A DNA stretch of 64,000 nucleotides from Novipirellula herctigrandis (GCA_007859835.1 SJPJ01000001.1:5979375-6043374), one strand, 5' to 3'. Positions 55,424-64,000 are shown, counted from the stretch's first letter. Numbers and translations: made by a program. The notes: generated by a model not told the origin, from the letters alone.

Positions 55424-56236
55424 CTAACTACGTATCCACTCGACGAGCTCGCGAGCGATTTCATCCGCGGGAAGGTCTTTCACGATACGGGTTTCGCGGC
55501 GCTGTTGTGGGACTTCGACGCTAGCGAATGTTGAGTCTCCGGCTCCTACCGATACACTTTGTGCTCGCTGTAGTGCGGGCATGATCGTTCGCATATTCAT
55601 CATGCCAACTTGCGGGTTGTTCTTTGGCTCCGGCAATGTTCCGGTGGCCCAGCCGAGCATCGCTGGCGGACCTTCGCAAACGGATTCGAGGTATTGTCCG
55701 CCTTCGATTCGTTCCAAGATTCGAAGGGATCCATCGTTTTCAACGTCCAATTCATCGACGGCGAGAAATTGGTCGTGGATCGACAGGCGTTCGCCGACGA
55801 TCTGCATGGTTGCTCCAGCGTCGCGCGATGCCGAAGCGCAACCGCCGAACAAGAGCATGCGTGATCGATCCAAACCGGCGATTCCTTCGATCGCTTCGCT
55901 GAGAGACTTGGCCACGCTACTGGCGTCGGTAAAGCCGCTTGCTGAGCCATCAAGGGCCACCAATTCAAACGGCACCTTCTGGGCCAACGTCATCATCAGT
56001 TGCTGCAAGCGTGCTTTCGGACCCGCGCTCACTAGCCATACTTTGCTTTCAGGCGTCTTGGCTGCCAAATGAGCCGCTTCGAACAACGCGTGTCCTGCCC
56101 ATGGGTCTAGCACCGAAGGCAGCATCATTTCGCTCTTCAGTTCGGGGAGCCCCGACGCGCCCATGACGGGCTGCAACGTCTGCAATGGATCCGGCACTAG
56201 CGAGCCGCAGACCACAATGTGAAAACCATTACTCAT
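55424..56236 (-). CDS. Divergent EtfB-like electron transfer flavoprotein beta subunit
   Basis: A 270-residue protein of the ETF beta family with a Rossmann-like core (HIVVCGSLVPDPLQTLQPVM at the start, then WAGHALFEAAHLAAKT). The family's adenine-nucleotide loop is changed: the region of canonical GRQAIDGDTAQ or GKQAIDDD reads LLFGGCASASRDAGATM. The middle and end keep the overall EtfB order. It is followed by the EtfA-like gene, and the pair probably forms a heterodimer. Its upstream neighbour is the FixC-like flavoprotein, the usual acceptor for ETF electrons. Confidence 0.8.
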   Translation of the reverse strand: MSNGFHIVVCGSLVPDPLQTLQPVMGASGLPELKSEMMLPSVLDPWAGHALFEAAHLAAKTPESKVWLVSAGPKARLQQLMMTLAQKVPFELVALDGSASGFTDASSVAKSLSEAIEGIAGLDRSRMLLFGGCASASRDAGATMQIVGERLSIHDQFLAVDELDVENDGSLRILERIEGGQYLESVCEGPPAMLGWATGTLPEPKNNPQVGMMNMRTIMPALQRAQSVSVGAGDSTFASVEVPQQRRETRIVKDLPADEIARELVEWIRS

Positions 56237-56350
56237 GAATCAAAAGTCCCTAACAAGAATCAAATATCAAAGTGGTTTTCGGTGCCTGGGCCTGTTCACG
56301 TTTACGAGTCCGTTGAACGTGCCGACACGAGAGCACCGAAAGAAAAAGGA

Positions 56351-58204
56351 TTAGTTCTCTGCCGAATGCAAGCCGCCGGCTCCAACTCCAAACTTGATGT
56401 TGGTTTGTTCCGCGTCACCGTCGCGTGCTCGCGTGCAGTTCCACATACAGGCCCCACAGTGAACGCATTTTTCGCGGTCAAATTGAGGAACGCCATCGTT
56501 TTCCCCAGGTGCGATTGCTTGCCCCGAGCACATGTCAATACAGAGTTTCTCGGAACACGATTCGCACAATTCGGGATTGATGAACACCACATGATCGGCA
56601 TAGCCCGGAGGTGCCTGAACTTTGCCGCCCATCAACAATGCGTCTTGTTGGGAAACCAACAGCTTGCCGTCAAAAGGAATTTCGGGCCACCCGCAACGAT
56701 TCAACAAAGCCTCTTGCAGTGAAGTGCCTGATTCGGTGCATTGAGCACGCATTTTTTTCAGCTCATCCGCTGGAATCTTGCCTGCATAGTGTTCTTCGAT
56801 CGAAGGAATGCGTTCGTGCGGAGGTTTGGAGTCTCCCGAGAGATTCAGCCACCCTCCGGTCAATCCCGTTATCCCCATTCCGATTAGGCCACGTACAAAA
56901 CCTTTTTGAAAACCGTCCCGTGATCGTTCGGCGACGCGTCCTTCCTTTTCAACCCAGCTTTCGCGACGACGGCGGACATAGGTGTTTTCAAGGTTCTCGC
57001 GTGTAAACGGTTTGTCTTGTTTTACGAGCTCAATTACCGCTTCGGCGAGCTGCACTCCGGTTGTCCACGCTTCGTCGACTCCCGAACCTGTTAGAACATT
57101 GGTGCTTCCGGATCCTTCGCCGATCCGCGCGTAGCCATCACCCACCAAGAAAGGCTCGCCGGCCTTACCGGATTCTTGCAGCGATTTGGCTCCCCAACTG
57201 CGCATCGTGCTTCCTTCGAGATGCTTCCAGAGAGCGGGATGGGTCATCCAGTGCTGAAGGTATCGGTAGCTGGTTCGTACAGGGCTATCGAGCCACGACG
57301 GTACAAAGATACCCGCCGACGCCACGCCATCTGGATAGACATAGAGAAATCCAAAGATCTCTGGTTCTGGATAGCCAAACGTATGCAGCACCATCCCTGG
57401 TTTCAATTCACAATCGGGCGGAAGATCAATGACCATCTTCATGCCGAGTGCCCATTCGCGTTGATGGTTTCCTTCGGGCAATCCGAAATGCTCATCAAGT
57501 TTCTGTCCCACCGAACCGACTGGCCCGTCACCTACGACCGTTAGTGGCGCTCGGATATCCATGCCCGGCATAAAGCCCGCGTCGGGGTTTCCTTCGCGAT
57601 CGGTGCCTTGATCAATTAGCCGTACCCCTACCACCTGATCGTCTTCAATCAGAGGTTCTTTCACCGGCATGCCGGGCCAGACTTGAACGAGTCCAGACGA
57701 CATCAACTGAGATCCGACCCATTGATTGAATTGTCCCATCGACAGCAACAGGCCATCGTGCTTGCTGAGGAATCCCGGAATGTACGGAAGTTTGACCGCG
57801 TGTTCTTTGTAAGGCAGCAGCCATTTTCCCGCGTGGACGAGTCGATCCAACATCTTCAGCGACCACGACCGCCGGCTCACCTTGTGTGGATCGAGCAAGT
57901 ACAAAACTTCCTCGCCCTCCACCGAATGCGCCAGAGGAATTTGGGAAGGGTCAAGATCGGGAAGCGAGTCGCGAATTCCCTTTGCACGGGTGACAATTCC
58001 GGAGACACCGAACCCGATGTCGTCGGCCCTCTCGTAGCAAATCACTTGTAGTGGCATGCCAGGCATTACGCGACTCATCAACGCCGGTTGGCCCTGGTCG
58101 TCGTTCATCGCCTCGGCGAGTGTGGTGAGGAAACCGCCTGTTGCCGGACCAAATCCGGTACAAACGATGTCGACTTCCATGCTCTGACGTTCTGGTGTTT
58201 GCAT
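56351..58204 (-). CDS. FixC/ETF-quinone-oxidoreductase-like flavoprotein with fused ferredoxin domain
   Basis: A 617-residue FAD protein. The N-terminal nucleotide-binding site VDIVCTGFGPATGGFL (residues 11-26) leads a FixC/ETF-QO-type domain of about 430 residues, including LTVVGDGPVGSVGQKLDEH and the FAD-end motif RIGEGSGSTNVLTGSGVDEA. The C-terminus holds two iron-sulfur motifs: C547-x2-C-x4-C-x3-C (CESCSEKLCIDMC) and C580-x2-C-x2-C-x3-C (CVHCGACMWNC). In many systems the ferredoxin part is a separate FixX/EtfX protein; here it is fused. It should pass electrons from ETF to membrane quinone. It starts 16 bp after the upstream ACAD gene. Confidence 0.85.
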   Translation of the reverse strand: MQTPERQSMEVDIVCTGFGPATGGFLTTLAEAMNDDQGQPALMSRVMPGMPLQVICYERADDIGFGVSGIVTRAKGIRDSLPDLDPSQIPLAHSVEGEEVLYLLDPHKVSRRSWSLKMLDRLVHAGKWLLPYKEHAVKLPYIPGFLSKHDGLLLSMGQFNQWVGSQLMSSGLVQVWPGMPVKEPLIEDDQVVGVRLIDQGTDREGNPDAGFMPGMDIRAPLTVVGDGPVGSVGQKLDEHFGLPEGNHQREWALGMKMVIDLPPDCELKPGMVLHTFGYPEPEIFGFLYVYPDGVASAGIFVPSWLDSPVRTSYRYLQHWMTHPALWKHLEGSTMRSWGAKSLQESGKAGEPFLVGDGYARIGEGSGSTNVLTGSGVDEAWTTGVQLAEAVIELVKQDKPFTRENLENTYVRRRRESWVEKEGRVAERSRDGFQKGFVRGLIGMGITGLTGGWLNLSGDSKPPHERIPSIEEHYAGKIPADELKKMRAQCTESGTSLQEALLNRCGWPEIPFDGKLLVSQQDALLMGGKVQAPPGYADHVVFINPELCESCSEKLCIDMCSGQAIAPGENDGVPQFDREKCVHCGACMWNCTRARDGDAEQTNIKFGVGAGGLHSAEN

Positions 58205-58220
58205 CGAATTGATTCAATCA

Positions 58221-60461
58221 TTAAATGGGGTAATCGAGCGCTTCGGGAATCATGACTTGCGACAGCACGTTTCCAGCTCGGTCCTTGGCGAGTCGAGAGC
58301 CCGTTAAGCAGCCATCAAGTTTGTTGCGGCGGCTGATGAATCCATCCATCCCAGTAAAGTGAGGACAGGGGCCTGCTTTGTTGGCGTGCGACCCATCGGT
58401 TTCAACCACATCGCCACTCAACCGAGCGCCAACGCTAATGCCTGGAATAAGTCCTTCAAGACAATCGATTTCGCCTGCCTGAACACATTGCTCACAAGCG
58501 GGATCCCAGCTGGGATGGCGATTGTAACCGTACACCAAATCAGCACAGATTCGACTCACTTCGCCCGCGGCATGCGCGGCTTGAACATGGCATAGGTCAG
58601 TGAAAAATTGAACGTACCCGGGTAAAGCGTCCCCAAGGACTGGATTCTCGGGGCCTTTCTTTGCGAGTTCGAGACAATCGAGGATTTGGCATCGACATGC
58701 CAGCAGCCAAGAGAGCGCGTCGGCCATCGGGAAAGTCGCGCCTTGGCGTTTGTCACGATACAGTGGCTTGCCATCGGCATCTTTCGAATCTTGTAGGTGC
58801 CGGTAGGTCCAGAGCCAAAGCTCCATTGCGGACCCAAGTGTGCAAGCTCCGGTGCCAGGTCGTTCCGACGCCAAAGTTCTCAACTCGACAATCCATTGAC
58901 GGAATTGCGCAAGAAACAACTCACTTGTCATGGTCACAATCAACTGGCGACGCTGAACGGATTCGGGGCCTTCGTAGGTTGCTTCAAGTTGAGAATCCAT
59001 CCACTTCTGAGGAAGGAACCCAGGGCAATCTTCGGTGATGCCGTAGCCGCCCATCAGGCTAACCGCCTCACGCATCATATTGGCGCCTTGTCCAGTGTTC
59101 CAAAGCTTCGTCGCAGGTGACAATATGTTCGACAGCGATTCCCCGATCATGAATTCAACCAATCGGTTTGACTTCAATTCCGCGATGCGTGCTTCATCGC
59201 GTTCCTCTTCGGATTGCGTAAGCAAATCGAGGTATTCGAGCGCCAACTTCTCCGTCTTTTTGCGTATCTTCAGAATTTCGCGAACGCTGCTGGCGCCGGC
59301 TTCGGCATACAGGTCATCTCTCGTCTTATCAAGTTCTTCAAATTCATCGAAATGGCGTGCAGCGGCGAGCCCAAGTGAAGTTGCCGCTTCGCCAGTGGCC
59401 CAAACATCGACCAAGCGGTGAAGCACGTCTTCCTTCATCTGCAAACCGAGGTCATAGCGTGGCGTACCAGGTGCACCCTCACCACCACGGAAGCGACCGC
59501 GTTGGTAGCGGATGATGGGCTCAACCGCGGATACTAATTTGGCTGCGGTCATGACGCCCACGGGGACACGTGTGCGTGCGAAGACGGCCTCGAGCACCTT
59601 GCCATGATTGTGGTTTGGAACGACCACTCCGTCTTGAATCGTGTATCCGCCGACGATGCGCGACGCAGGTACGGTCATATGGAAAATGGGGTCACGTGTC
59701 GACGAAAGCTGATGCACCAACTTGTGCGTCACGGCTCCACGATCATAGACGCCGTCATCATCTTCTTCGAGGATAACCATGCAGGTTCCTTTGATGCGGT
59801 CATCATCCGATTCAACGGCTGCCACCACAAAGTTAGCGTAGTCCATGTTGGTAATGAAGCGACCACGTTTGTCGACTTGAAGAAGCGGTTCTTTTCCTTC
59901 TTCCCACTCGGCCACGCGGACCTTACCGCACATGATTCCCGTATCGACGCCGACATAAGGCAGCGGTTCGGTTAGGCAAAACGCACCACGCGCGATCTTG
60001 CGATCTTCACCTGGAAGAGGCGGTACACAGCGACTTAGGTATTCGGCTTGTTGCTCGGGCGTGCCTTTTTCGAGAATCGGCTCAAGGGCTAGTCCCGCTG
60101 CCAGACTGCAGGTCGCCGCCCCGGCATCGACCCATGCAAGTTCGAAAGCAGTCAATGCCATCACAAAGTTTTTGGGGCCAGCCAAATAGCCGCCAAACTC
60201 AGGCGTGGACATCATCGCAGTGATGCCCGACTCGTCGTACGCTTTGAGCATTTGATCCTTAGCGTCGGTCCACTCATGAGTGTTACGGGCACCCTCAGCC
60301 ACGATTCTTGCAACGACGCCACGGGCGACCGCTCGTGTGGATTGAACGAGCATCTGAAGATCATAACGATCTGCAAACCGCCACATGATTTGGCGGACCT
60401 CGTCGGTCGGCAAGGTTTGCATGACGGGCGTTTTTTCGTCCTGGACTGACGCAACAGACAT
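58221..60461 (-). CDS. Long acyl-CoA dehydrogenase family protein
   Basis: A 746-residue acyl-CoA dehydrogenase, larger than the usual 380-600. The FAD/substrate domain includes MMSTPEFGGYLAGPKN, KIARGAFCLTEPLPYVGVDT, the later GGYGITEDCPG motif of the helical domain, and a C-terminal extension of about 180 residues with cysteines (DPACEQCVQAGEIDCLE) that may bind metal. The substrate is not readable. It leads the minus-strand set and is the probable electron donor to the ETF pair downstream. Confidence 0.88.
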   Translation of the reverse strand: MSVASVQDEKTPVMQTLPTDEVRQIMWRFADRYDLQMLVQSTRAVARGVVARIVAEGARNTHEWTDAKDQMLKAYDESGITAMMSTPEFGGYLAGPKNFVMALTAFELAWVDAGAATCSLAAGLALEPILEKGTPEQQAEYLSRCVPPLPGEDRKIARGAFCLTEPLPYVGVDTGIMCGKVRVAEWEEGKEPLLQVDKRGRFITNMDYANFVVAAVESDDDRIKGTCMVILEEDDDGVYDRGAVTHKLVHQLSSTRDPIFHMTVPASRIVGGYTIQDGVVVPNHNHGKVLEAVFARTRVPVGVMTAAKLVSAVEPIIRYQRGRFRGGEGAPGTPRYDLGLQMKEDVLHRLVDVWATGEAATSLGLAAARHFDEFEELDKTRDDLYAEAGASSVREILKIRKKTEKLALEYLDLLTQSEEERDEARIAELKSNRLVEFMIGESLSNILSPATKLWNTGQGANMMREAVSLMGGYGITEDCPGFLPQKWMDSQLEATYEGPESVQRRQLIVTMTSELFLAQFRQWIVELRTLASERPGTGACTLGSAMELWLWTYRHLQDSKDADGKPLYRDKRQGATFPMADALSWLLACRCQILDCLELAKKGPENPVLGDALPGYVQFFTDLCHVQAAHAAGEVSRICADLVYGYNRHPSWDPACEQCVQAGEIDCLEGLIPGISVGARLSGDVVETDGSHANKAGPCPHFTGMDGFISRRNKLDGCLTGSRLAKDRAGNVLSQVMIPEALDYPI

Positions 60462-61233
60462 AGAATTCGATCCTCAATTTCCGAGAAACGCAACGTAACG
60501 ATGCGAGTGGCTGAATGCACAGCGAGCAGTGGGCGAAGTATATCAAATAAGTTAAGTCGCAACAATCTGACCGTAAGCACACTTTGTGGATTGCTTACGC
60601 CACATTGGCTGTTTGTGACGATTGCTTTCAACATTTTTATTAGGTGCGTCAAAGCGCACCACGCGATGCAGCATACGCTGCGACCGATGCTGCGGTGGAT
60701 CCATTTTTGCTTGCTTTGAAGGCGCGCTGAGAACGGAAATAGGATGCGTGTGCTTAAGGAAGAGGCTCCCCCTTTGATTCGTTCGCGGCGCAAGCGGTTG
60801 TAAGTAGAGTCGGCGGTGCGACCAGACTCGAATGCTTAAGTGCAAGCATTAGAGTTCGTCGTTTTTTGCATCACTCTTGGCGGATTCGAAACGCGAGTGG
60901 CAGATTCGAAACGCGAGTGACTCGCAAATCCGTCGGCGATATCGACCACGAGTTGATGATTCATATTGTCGAAATGAAGGTCGTGAATAAGGTAATGAAT
61001 TCAGAAGAATTGTTGGTAGGCAATTGACCTGCGCAAGAACGACAACGGCTGTGGAACATTCTGCAATGGTTGGTCATTGGCGAACGAATCGTCGATTGAT
61101 GCGGCATTCTGTCGCTGCGTCGTTGCGCTGCTAATCGAGGAGTGTGAACAACGCACTTGACCGTCCTATACATCACTGATACCTTCCCAGCGTCAAGCCC
61201 CCGCCCCCTAAACTGTACCTGGAGTTGCGTGTT
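60462..61233. other. Divergent intergenic region of the ETF/ACAD locus
   Basis: 772 bp between divergent ACAD and EtfB starts; probably the shared control region. I see a 7-bp inverted repeat CGTAAGC / GCTTACG (60572-60599) and a 20-bp tandem duplication at 60881-60920. The short open frames here do not resemble proteins. Confidence 0.5.
60881..60920. repeat. 20-bp tandem duplication
   Basis: CGGATTCGAAACGCGAGTGG at 60881-60900 and CAGATTCGAAACGCGAGTGA at 60901-60920, two mismatches. It lies in the control region between the divergent ETF/ACAD sets. Confidence 0.95.
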
Positions 61234-62148
61234 GTGCCTTACGACATCGTAGTATTGGTTAAGCAGGTTCCGGACACGGCCCATGTCACCGTTGATACGA
61301 TGCGGGCCGATGGAACGGTGAATCGAGGTGCCTTACCAACCATCTTTAATCCGGAAGACTTGCATGCGCTCGAGTCAGCGCTTGAATTGCGTGACCGCTA
61401 CGGCGGGACCGTCACGGCGCTAAGCATGGGGCCGCCGAAGGCTGCGGATGTATTGCGAGAGTGCCTTTATCGCGGCGCCGATCACGCCATCTTGCTCACC
61501 GACCGGCGTGCAGCCGCAAGCGATACGCTGGCGACCAGCTATATCTTGGCTCAGGCTGTGAAGGCTATCGGCAAGTATGATTTTGTATTCGCAGGACGGC
61601 AAGCAATCGATGGGGATACCGCTCAAGTCGGACCGCAATGTGCCGAGAAACTAGGCGTTACACAGCTTACTTATCTCGAAGAATTGGTCCACGTCAAAGA
61701 CAACGTGGTGCGTGTCCGACGAAACCTCGGCAATGGCTGGGAAATTGTCGAAGCACCGTTGCCAGTGCTCCTTACTGTGATGGATACGGCGAACAAACCG
61801 AGGCCGCCTGCGGCGCGAAAGGTCTTGCGTTTCAAACATGCTCGTGTCGAAGCGGAAGTGGCAGCGGAAGTAAAAAGCGATAGCAAAGAATCCTCGAAGG
61901 AGGAACAGGCGACCGAGGTTTCTCGTCGCTGTGAAGTGCTTCGCGACCAAGGCTTGTCAATCGAACAATGGAATCTGGATGACATCGGTGCCGACCTCGA
62001 GCGGTGCGGACTTTCAGGTTCTCCGACCAAGGTCTTTCGTGTTCAGTCAATTGTGCTGACAAAAGAAGGCTATACCGAAATCGCACCTACCGAAGAGGGT
62101 GCTCGACAACTCATTCAAGAACTCGTAATTGATCGGACGTTAGGATAG
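61234..62148 (+). CDS. etfB: Electron transfer flavoprotein beta subunit, bifurcating-type motifs
   Basis: A 304-residue EtfB, longer than the roughly 255 of mitochondrial type. It has YDIVVLVKQVPDTAHVTVDT at the start and, near residue 120, FAGRQAIDGDTAQVGPQCAE, the signature of the electron-bifurcating (FixA/Acidaminococcus-type) group; non-bifurcating EtfB has GKQAIDDD at that point. An inserted acidic/Lys-rich stretch (residues about 207-225) is unusual. The GTG at 61234 follows GGAG with 9-base spacing; a TTG at 61225 is in frame. etfA begins directly after the stop. Confidence 0.9.
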   Translation: MPYDIVVLVKQVPDTAHVTVDTMRADGTVNRGALPTIFNPEDLHALESALELRDRYGGTVTALSMGPPKAADVLRECLYRGADHAILLTDRRAAASDTLATSYILAQAVKAIGKYDFVFAGRQAIDGDTAQVGPQCAEKLGVTQLTYLEELVHVKDNVVRVRRNLGNGWEIVEAPLPVLLTVMDTANKPRPPAARKVLRFKHARVEAEVAAEVKSDSKESSKEEQATEVSRRCEVLRDQGLSIEQWNLDDIGADLERCGLSGSPTKVFRVQSIVLTKEGYTEIAPTEEGARQLIQELVIDRTLG

Positions 62149-63177
62149 ATGAACGAACCGAATCGCCAGGGAGAAGTTTGGGTATTCGCCGAACAAGAGG
62201 ACGGAGTTCTTTCGGATGTGGTGCTGGAGTTGTGCGGCAAGGCACGCCAGCTCGCCGATGAACTTGGTGTCAAAGCCGGTGCTGTCTTGCCAGGTTCCGA
62301 TATCGATGGACTGTCGCAAAAGCTGATTGCCTACGGTATCGACCATGTCTACGTCGTCGAGGATACGCGGCTAGCACATTTTCAGACATCTTCTTACAGC
62401 CGAGTTGTGTGTAGTCTGATTGATAAGCATCAGCCGCAAATCGTACTGTATGGTGCAACCTCGCTCGGACGGGACTTGGCACCGCGGGTTGCTTCGGAAA
62501 CGAGGGCGGGGATGACCGCCGATTGCACTGACTTGGAAATCAAGGACGTCACCGATCCGCGAACCAAGCAAGTTCACGAAAAGTTGCTACTGCAAATTCG
62601 TCCAGCCTTCGGCGGCAATATCGTTGCCACGATCGTCAACTACGATTGGTGGCCTCAAATGGCCACGGTCCGAGAAGGCGTGATGCCGATGCAGGATCCC
62701 GACGAGTCACGTTCGGGCGCTACGATTGTGGAAGACATCGAGTTAGATGATTCACTGTTTCCAGTAAAACTGATCGAGCGATGTGTTGAACCACGAACCG
62801 TAAACCTGAAGGGCGCTCGTGTCATTGTCGCGGGCGGTGGGGGTGTTGGTAGCCGTGATAGCTTTAAATTGATCCACGAGTTGGCAGGTGCGATCGGTGG
62901 AGCCGTAGGGGCAAGTCGAGCGGCAGTCGACGGTGGCTTCATCGGCAAGGAACACCAAATCGGCCAAACCGGGACGACGGTTCGACCGGCATTGTATATC
63001 GCCGCAGGGATCAGCGGTGCGGTCCAGCACCGCGCGGGCATGGAAGAGTCGGCGAAAATTATCGCGATCAATACGGATCCCGATGCACCGATCTTCTCCG
63101 TAGCCCACTATGGCATCGTTGGTGATATGAAGAAGGTGCTTCCAATGTTAGTTTCCGCGCTGAAAGAACGTCGGTAG
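62149..63177 (+). CDS. etfA: Electron transfer flavoprotein alpha subunit, bifurcating-type motifs
   Basis: A 342-residue EtfA. The N-terminal part has LYGATSLGRDLAPRVASETR and GMTADCTDLEIKD, motifs of the bifurcating ETF group. The FAD domain is canonical: VIVAGGGGVGSRDSFKLIHE, then EHQIGQTGTTVRPALYIAAG, ISGAVQHRAGMEES, INTDPDAPIFSVAHYGIVGD. It starts immediately after the etfB stop and is followed by an ACAD gene 92 bp later, so the three form one operon. Confidence 0.92.
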   Translation: MNEPNRQGEVWVFAEQEDGVLSDVVLELCGKARQLADELGVKAGAVLPGSDIDGLSQKLIAYGIDHVYVVEDTRLAHFQTSSYSRVVCSLIDKHQPQIVLYGATSLGRDLAPRVASETRAGMTADCTDLEIKDVTDPRTKQVHEKLLLQIRPAFGGNIVATIVNYDWWPQMATVREGVMPMQDPDESRSGATIVEDIELDDSLFPVKLIERCVEPRTVNLKGARVIVAGGGGVGSRDSFKLIHELAGAIGGAVGASRAAVDGGFIGKEHQIGQTGTTVRPALYIAAGISGAVQHRAGMEESAKIIAINTDPDAPIFSVAHYGIVGDMKKVLPMLVSALKERR

Positions 63178-63269
63178 TGATGGCGTAAAATGGCGGGACT
63201 GGATCTACCATTGATGAACACTTGGCAGCGAGTCCGTTTTTCCTAAAAGAGTAAGTGTGAGAGTCTGAC

Positions 63270-64000
63270 GTGGCAAACTTCTTTCTTGATAACCAAGACA
63301 TCCAATTCTTGTTCTCGCACATCGATATGCAGCAACTCGCTAGCATCCAGGAGCGGTTTGCCGAGAACGGAGACGCTGACTACGCACCGAGCGATAATGC
63401 CGAGGTGGTCGACGACTATCGCCGTATCATGGAAATCACCGGCCAAGTTGCCGCGGAAACGCTTGCCCCCAACGCCGAACAGGTCGACCGTGACGGTAAC
63501 ACGCTCAACCCGGACGGCACCGTCACACTGCACCCCAAGGTTCGTGAAAACTTAGACCGATTGGCTCAGGCCGATTTGCTGGGATTTACGGTGCCGCGAA
63601 AGTATGGCGGGCTGAATTGTCCCAATTTGATTTACACCATGGCGACCGAAGTGATTGCCCGCGCTGACGCCTCGTTTATGAACATTTTTGGCCTGCAAGG
63701 GATCGCGGAAACCGTCAACGCTTTCGCCAGCCAAGAAATCAAAGATGAAGTCTTGCCCCAGTTCGCCGAAGGTGAAGTGACCGGCGCAATGGTGCTGACC
63801 GAGCCCGATGCGGGCAGCGATTTGCAGTCGGTGCGGCTTCGTGCTCATCAAGATGAAAACGGCAATTGGTTACTCAACGGTGTCAAGCGATTTATCACTA
63901 ACGGGTGTGGTGAAATTCTATTGACGCTGGCTCGCAGTGAACCGGAGATGTCCGACGGCCTCGGTTTGAGTTTGTTTATTTCAGAACGCTGTGACAAAAT
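63270..64000 (+). CDS. Acyl-CoA dehydrogenase, partial at window end
   Basis: Open from a GTG at 63270 to the window edge, about 243 residues seen. The N-terminal part is ACAD-like: an initial helix region (NFFLDNQDIQFLFSHIDMQQ), then DLLGFTVPRKYGGLNCPNLI, the FAD-binding TGAMVLTEPDAGSDLQSVRL, and NGVKRFITNGCGEI. The C-terminal half lies outside the window. It is the third gene after etfB and etfA and is probably their electron donor. The first 60 residues are longer than in typical short-chain ACADs. Confidence 0.88.
   Translation, partial: MANFFLDNQDIQFLFSHIDMQQLASIQERFAENGDADYAPSDNAEVVDDYRRIMEITGQVAAETLAPNAEQVDRDGNTLNPDGTVTLHPKVRENLDRLAQADLLGFTVPRKYGGLNCPNLIYTMATEVIARADASFMNIFGLQGIAETVNAFASQEIKDEVLPQFAEGEVTGAMVLTEPDAGSDLQSVRLRAHQDENGNWLLNGVKRFITNGCGEILLTLARSEPEMSDGLGLSLFISERCDK

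Noticed and set aside
60212..60793. Minus-strand frame across the ACAD start
   Set aside because: It overlaps the N-terminal coding part of the ACAD gene in a different frame and shows no protein-like features.
60961..61284. Minus-strand frame in the ETF control region
   Set aside because: It runs into etfB, is rich in Arg, Ser and Cys, and resembles no protein.

Overview
The window reads as chromosomal DNA of a planctomycete, most likely of the Pirellulaceae (Rhodopirellula-like). That placement is inference from gene content: a secreted formylglycine-type sulfatase, a DUF1559 pseudopilin paired with a small lipoprotein, a planctomycete-type ECF sigma factor, an HzsA-like PD40/c-haem protein, futalosine-route menaquinone genes, and very long proteins with few Shine-Dalgarno sites. 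I saw no rRNA, tRNA, CRISPR, integrase or transposase; apart from short intergenic tandem duplications it looks like stable core genome.

Layout. 0.3-5.4 kb: phosphate uptake operon pstS-pstC-pstA-pstB-phoU, with a pentanucleotide microsatellite between pstS and pstC and an unusually large PstA. 5.6-10.7 kb: an ArsM-type arsenite methyltransferase, a convergent ECF sigma factor, an HD-GYP-like/PAS/GGDEF signalling protein and a superoxide dismutase ending in a clear terminator. 10.8-18.1 kb (minus): sulfatase, ruvC-cysS-coaD, and two lipoproteins of the LpoB/COG3014 type. 18.5-24.7 kb (plus): a very acidic protein, a eukaryote-like ileS, purN, a lipoprotein and a DUF1559 pseudopilin. 24.7-26.2 kb (minus): CPBP protease and pgsA. 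26.6 kb: a Bcp peroxiredoxin. 27.1-30.6 kb (minus): tightly overlapped menaquinone operon ubiE/menG-ubiX-ubiA(mqnP)-mqnE. 30.7-32.8 kb: HAD phosphatase and hisI-hisG. 33.0-35.7 kb (minus): Nramp-like transporter and a TPR lipoprotein. 36.0-38.8 kb: leuS. 38.8-44.6 kb: HzsA-like protein, small membrane protein, metallophosphoesterase, and an anti-sigma-like protein downstream of its ECF sigma factor. 45.0-48.1 kb: NCS2-type permease and avtA. 48.3-54.1 kb: one 1943-residue polytopic membrane protein. 54.3-64.0 kb: two divergent sets of electron-transfer-flavoprotein (ETF) and acyl-CoA dehydrogenase (ACAD) genes.

How the parts may fit. The right end is the most notable region. A minus-strand set (ACAD, FixC/ETF-QO-like flavoprotein with two fused ferredoxin motifs, divergent EtfB-like, divergent EtfA-like) faces a plus-strand set (EtfB, EtfA, ACAD) across 772 bp. 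The plus-strand EtfB and EtfA carry motifs typical of the electron-bifurcating ETF group. Together they look like a membrane-quinone-linked acyl-CoA oxidation system; the menaquinone genes in the same window offer a possible acceptor. Envelope functions recur: LpoB/COG3014-like lipoproteins, PgsA, the DUF1559 pseudopilin, and an anti-sigma-like protein whose outer domain resembles DUF1559. Starts were chosen by reading upstream sequence and overlaps; several are GTG or TTG and are flagged.
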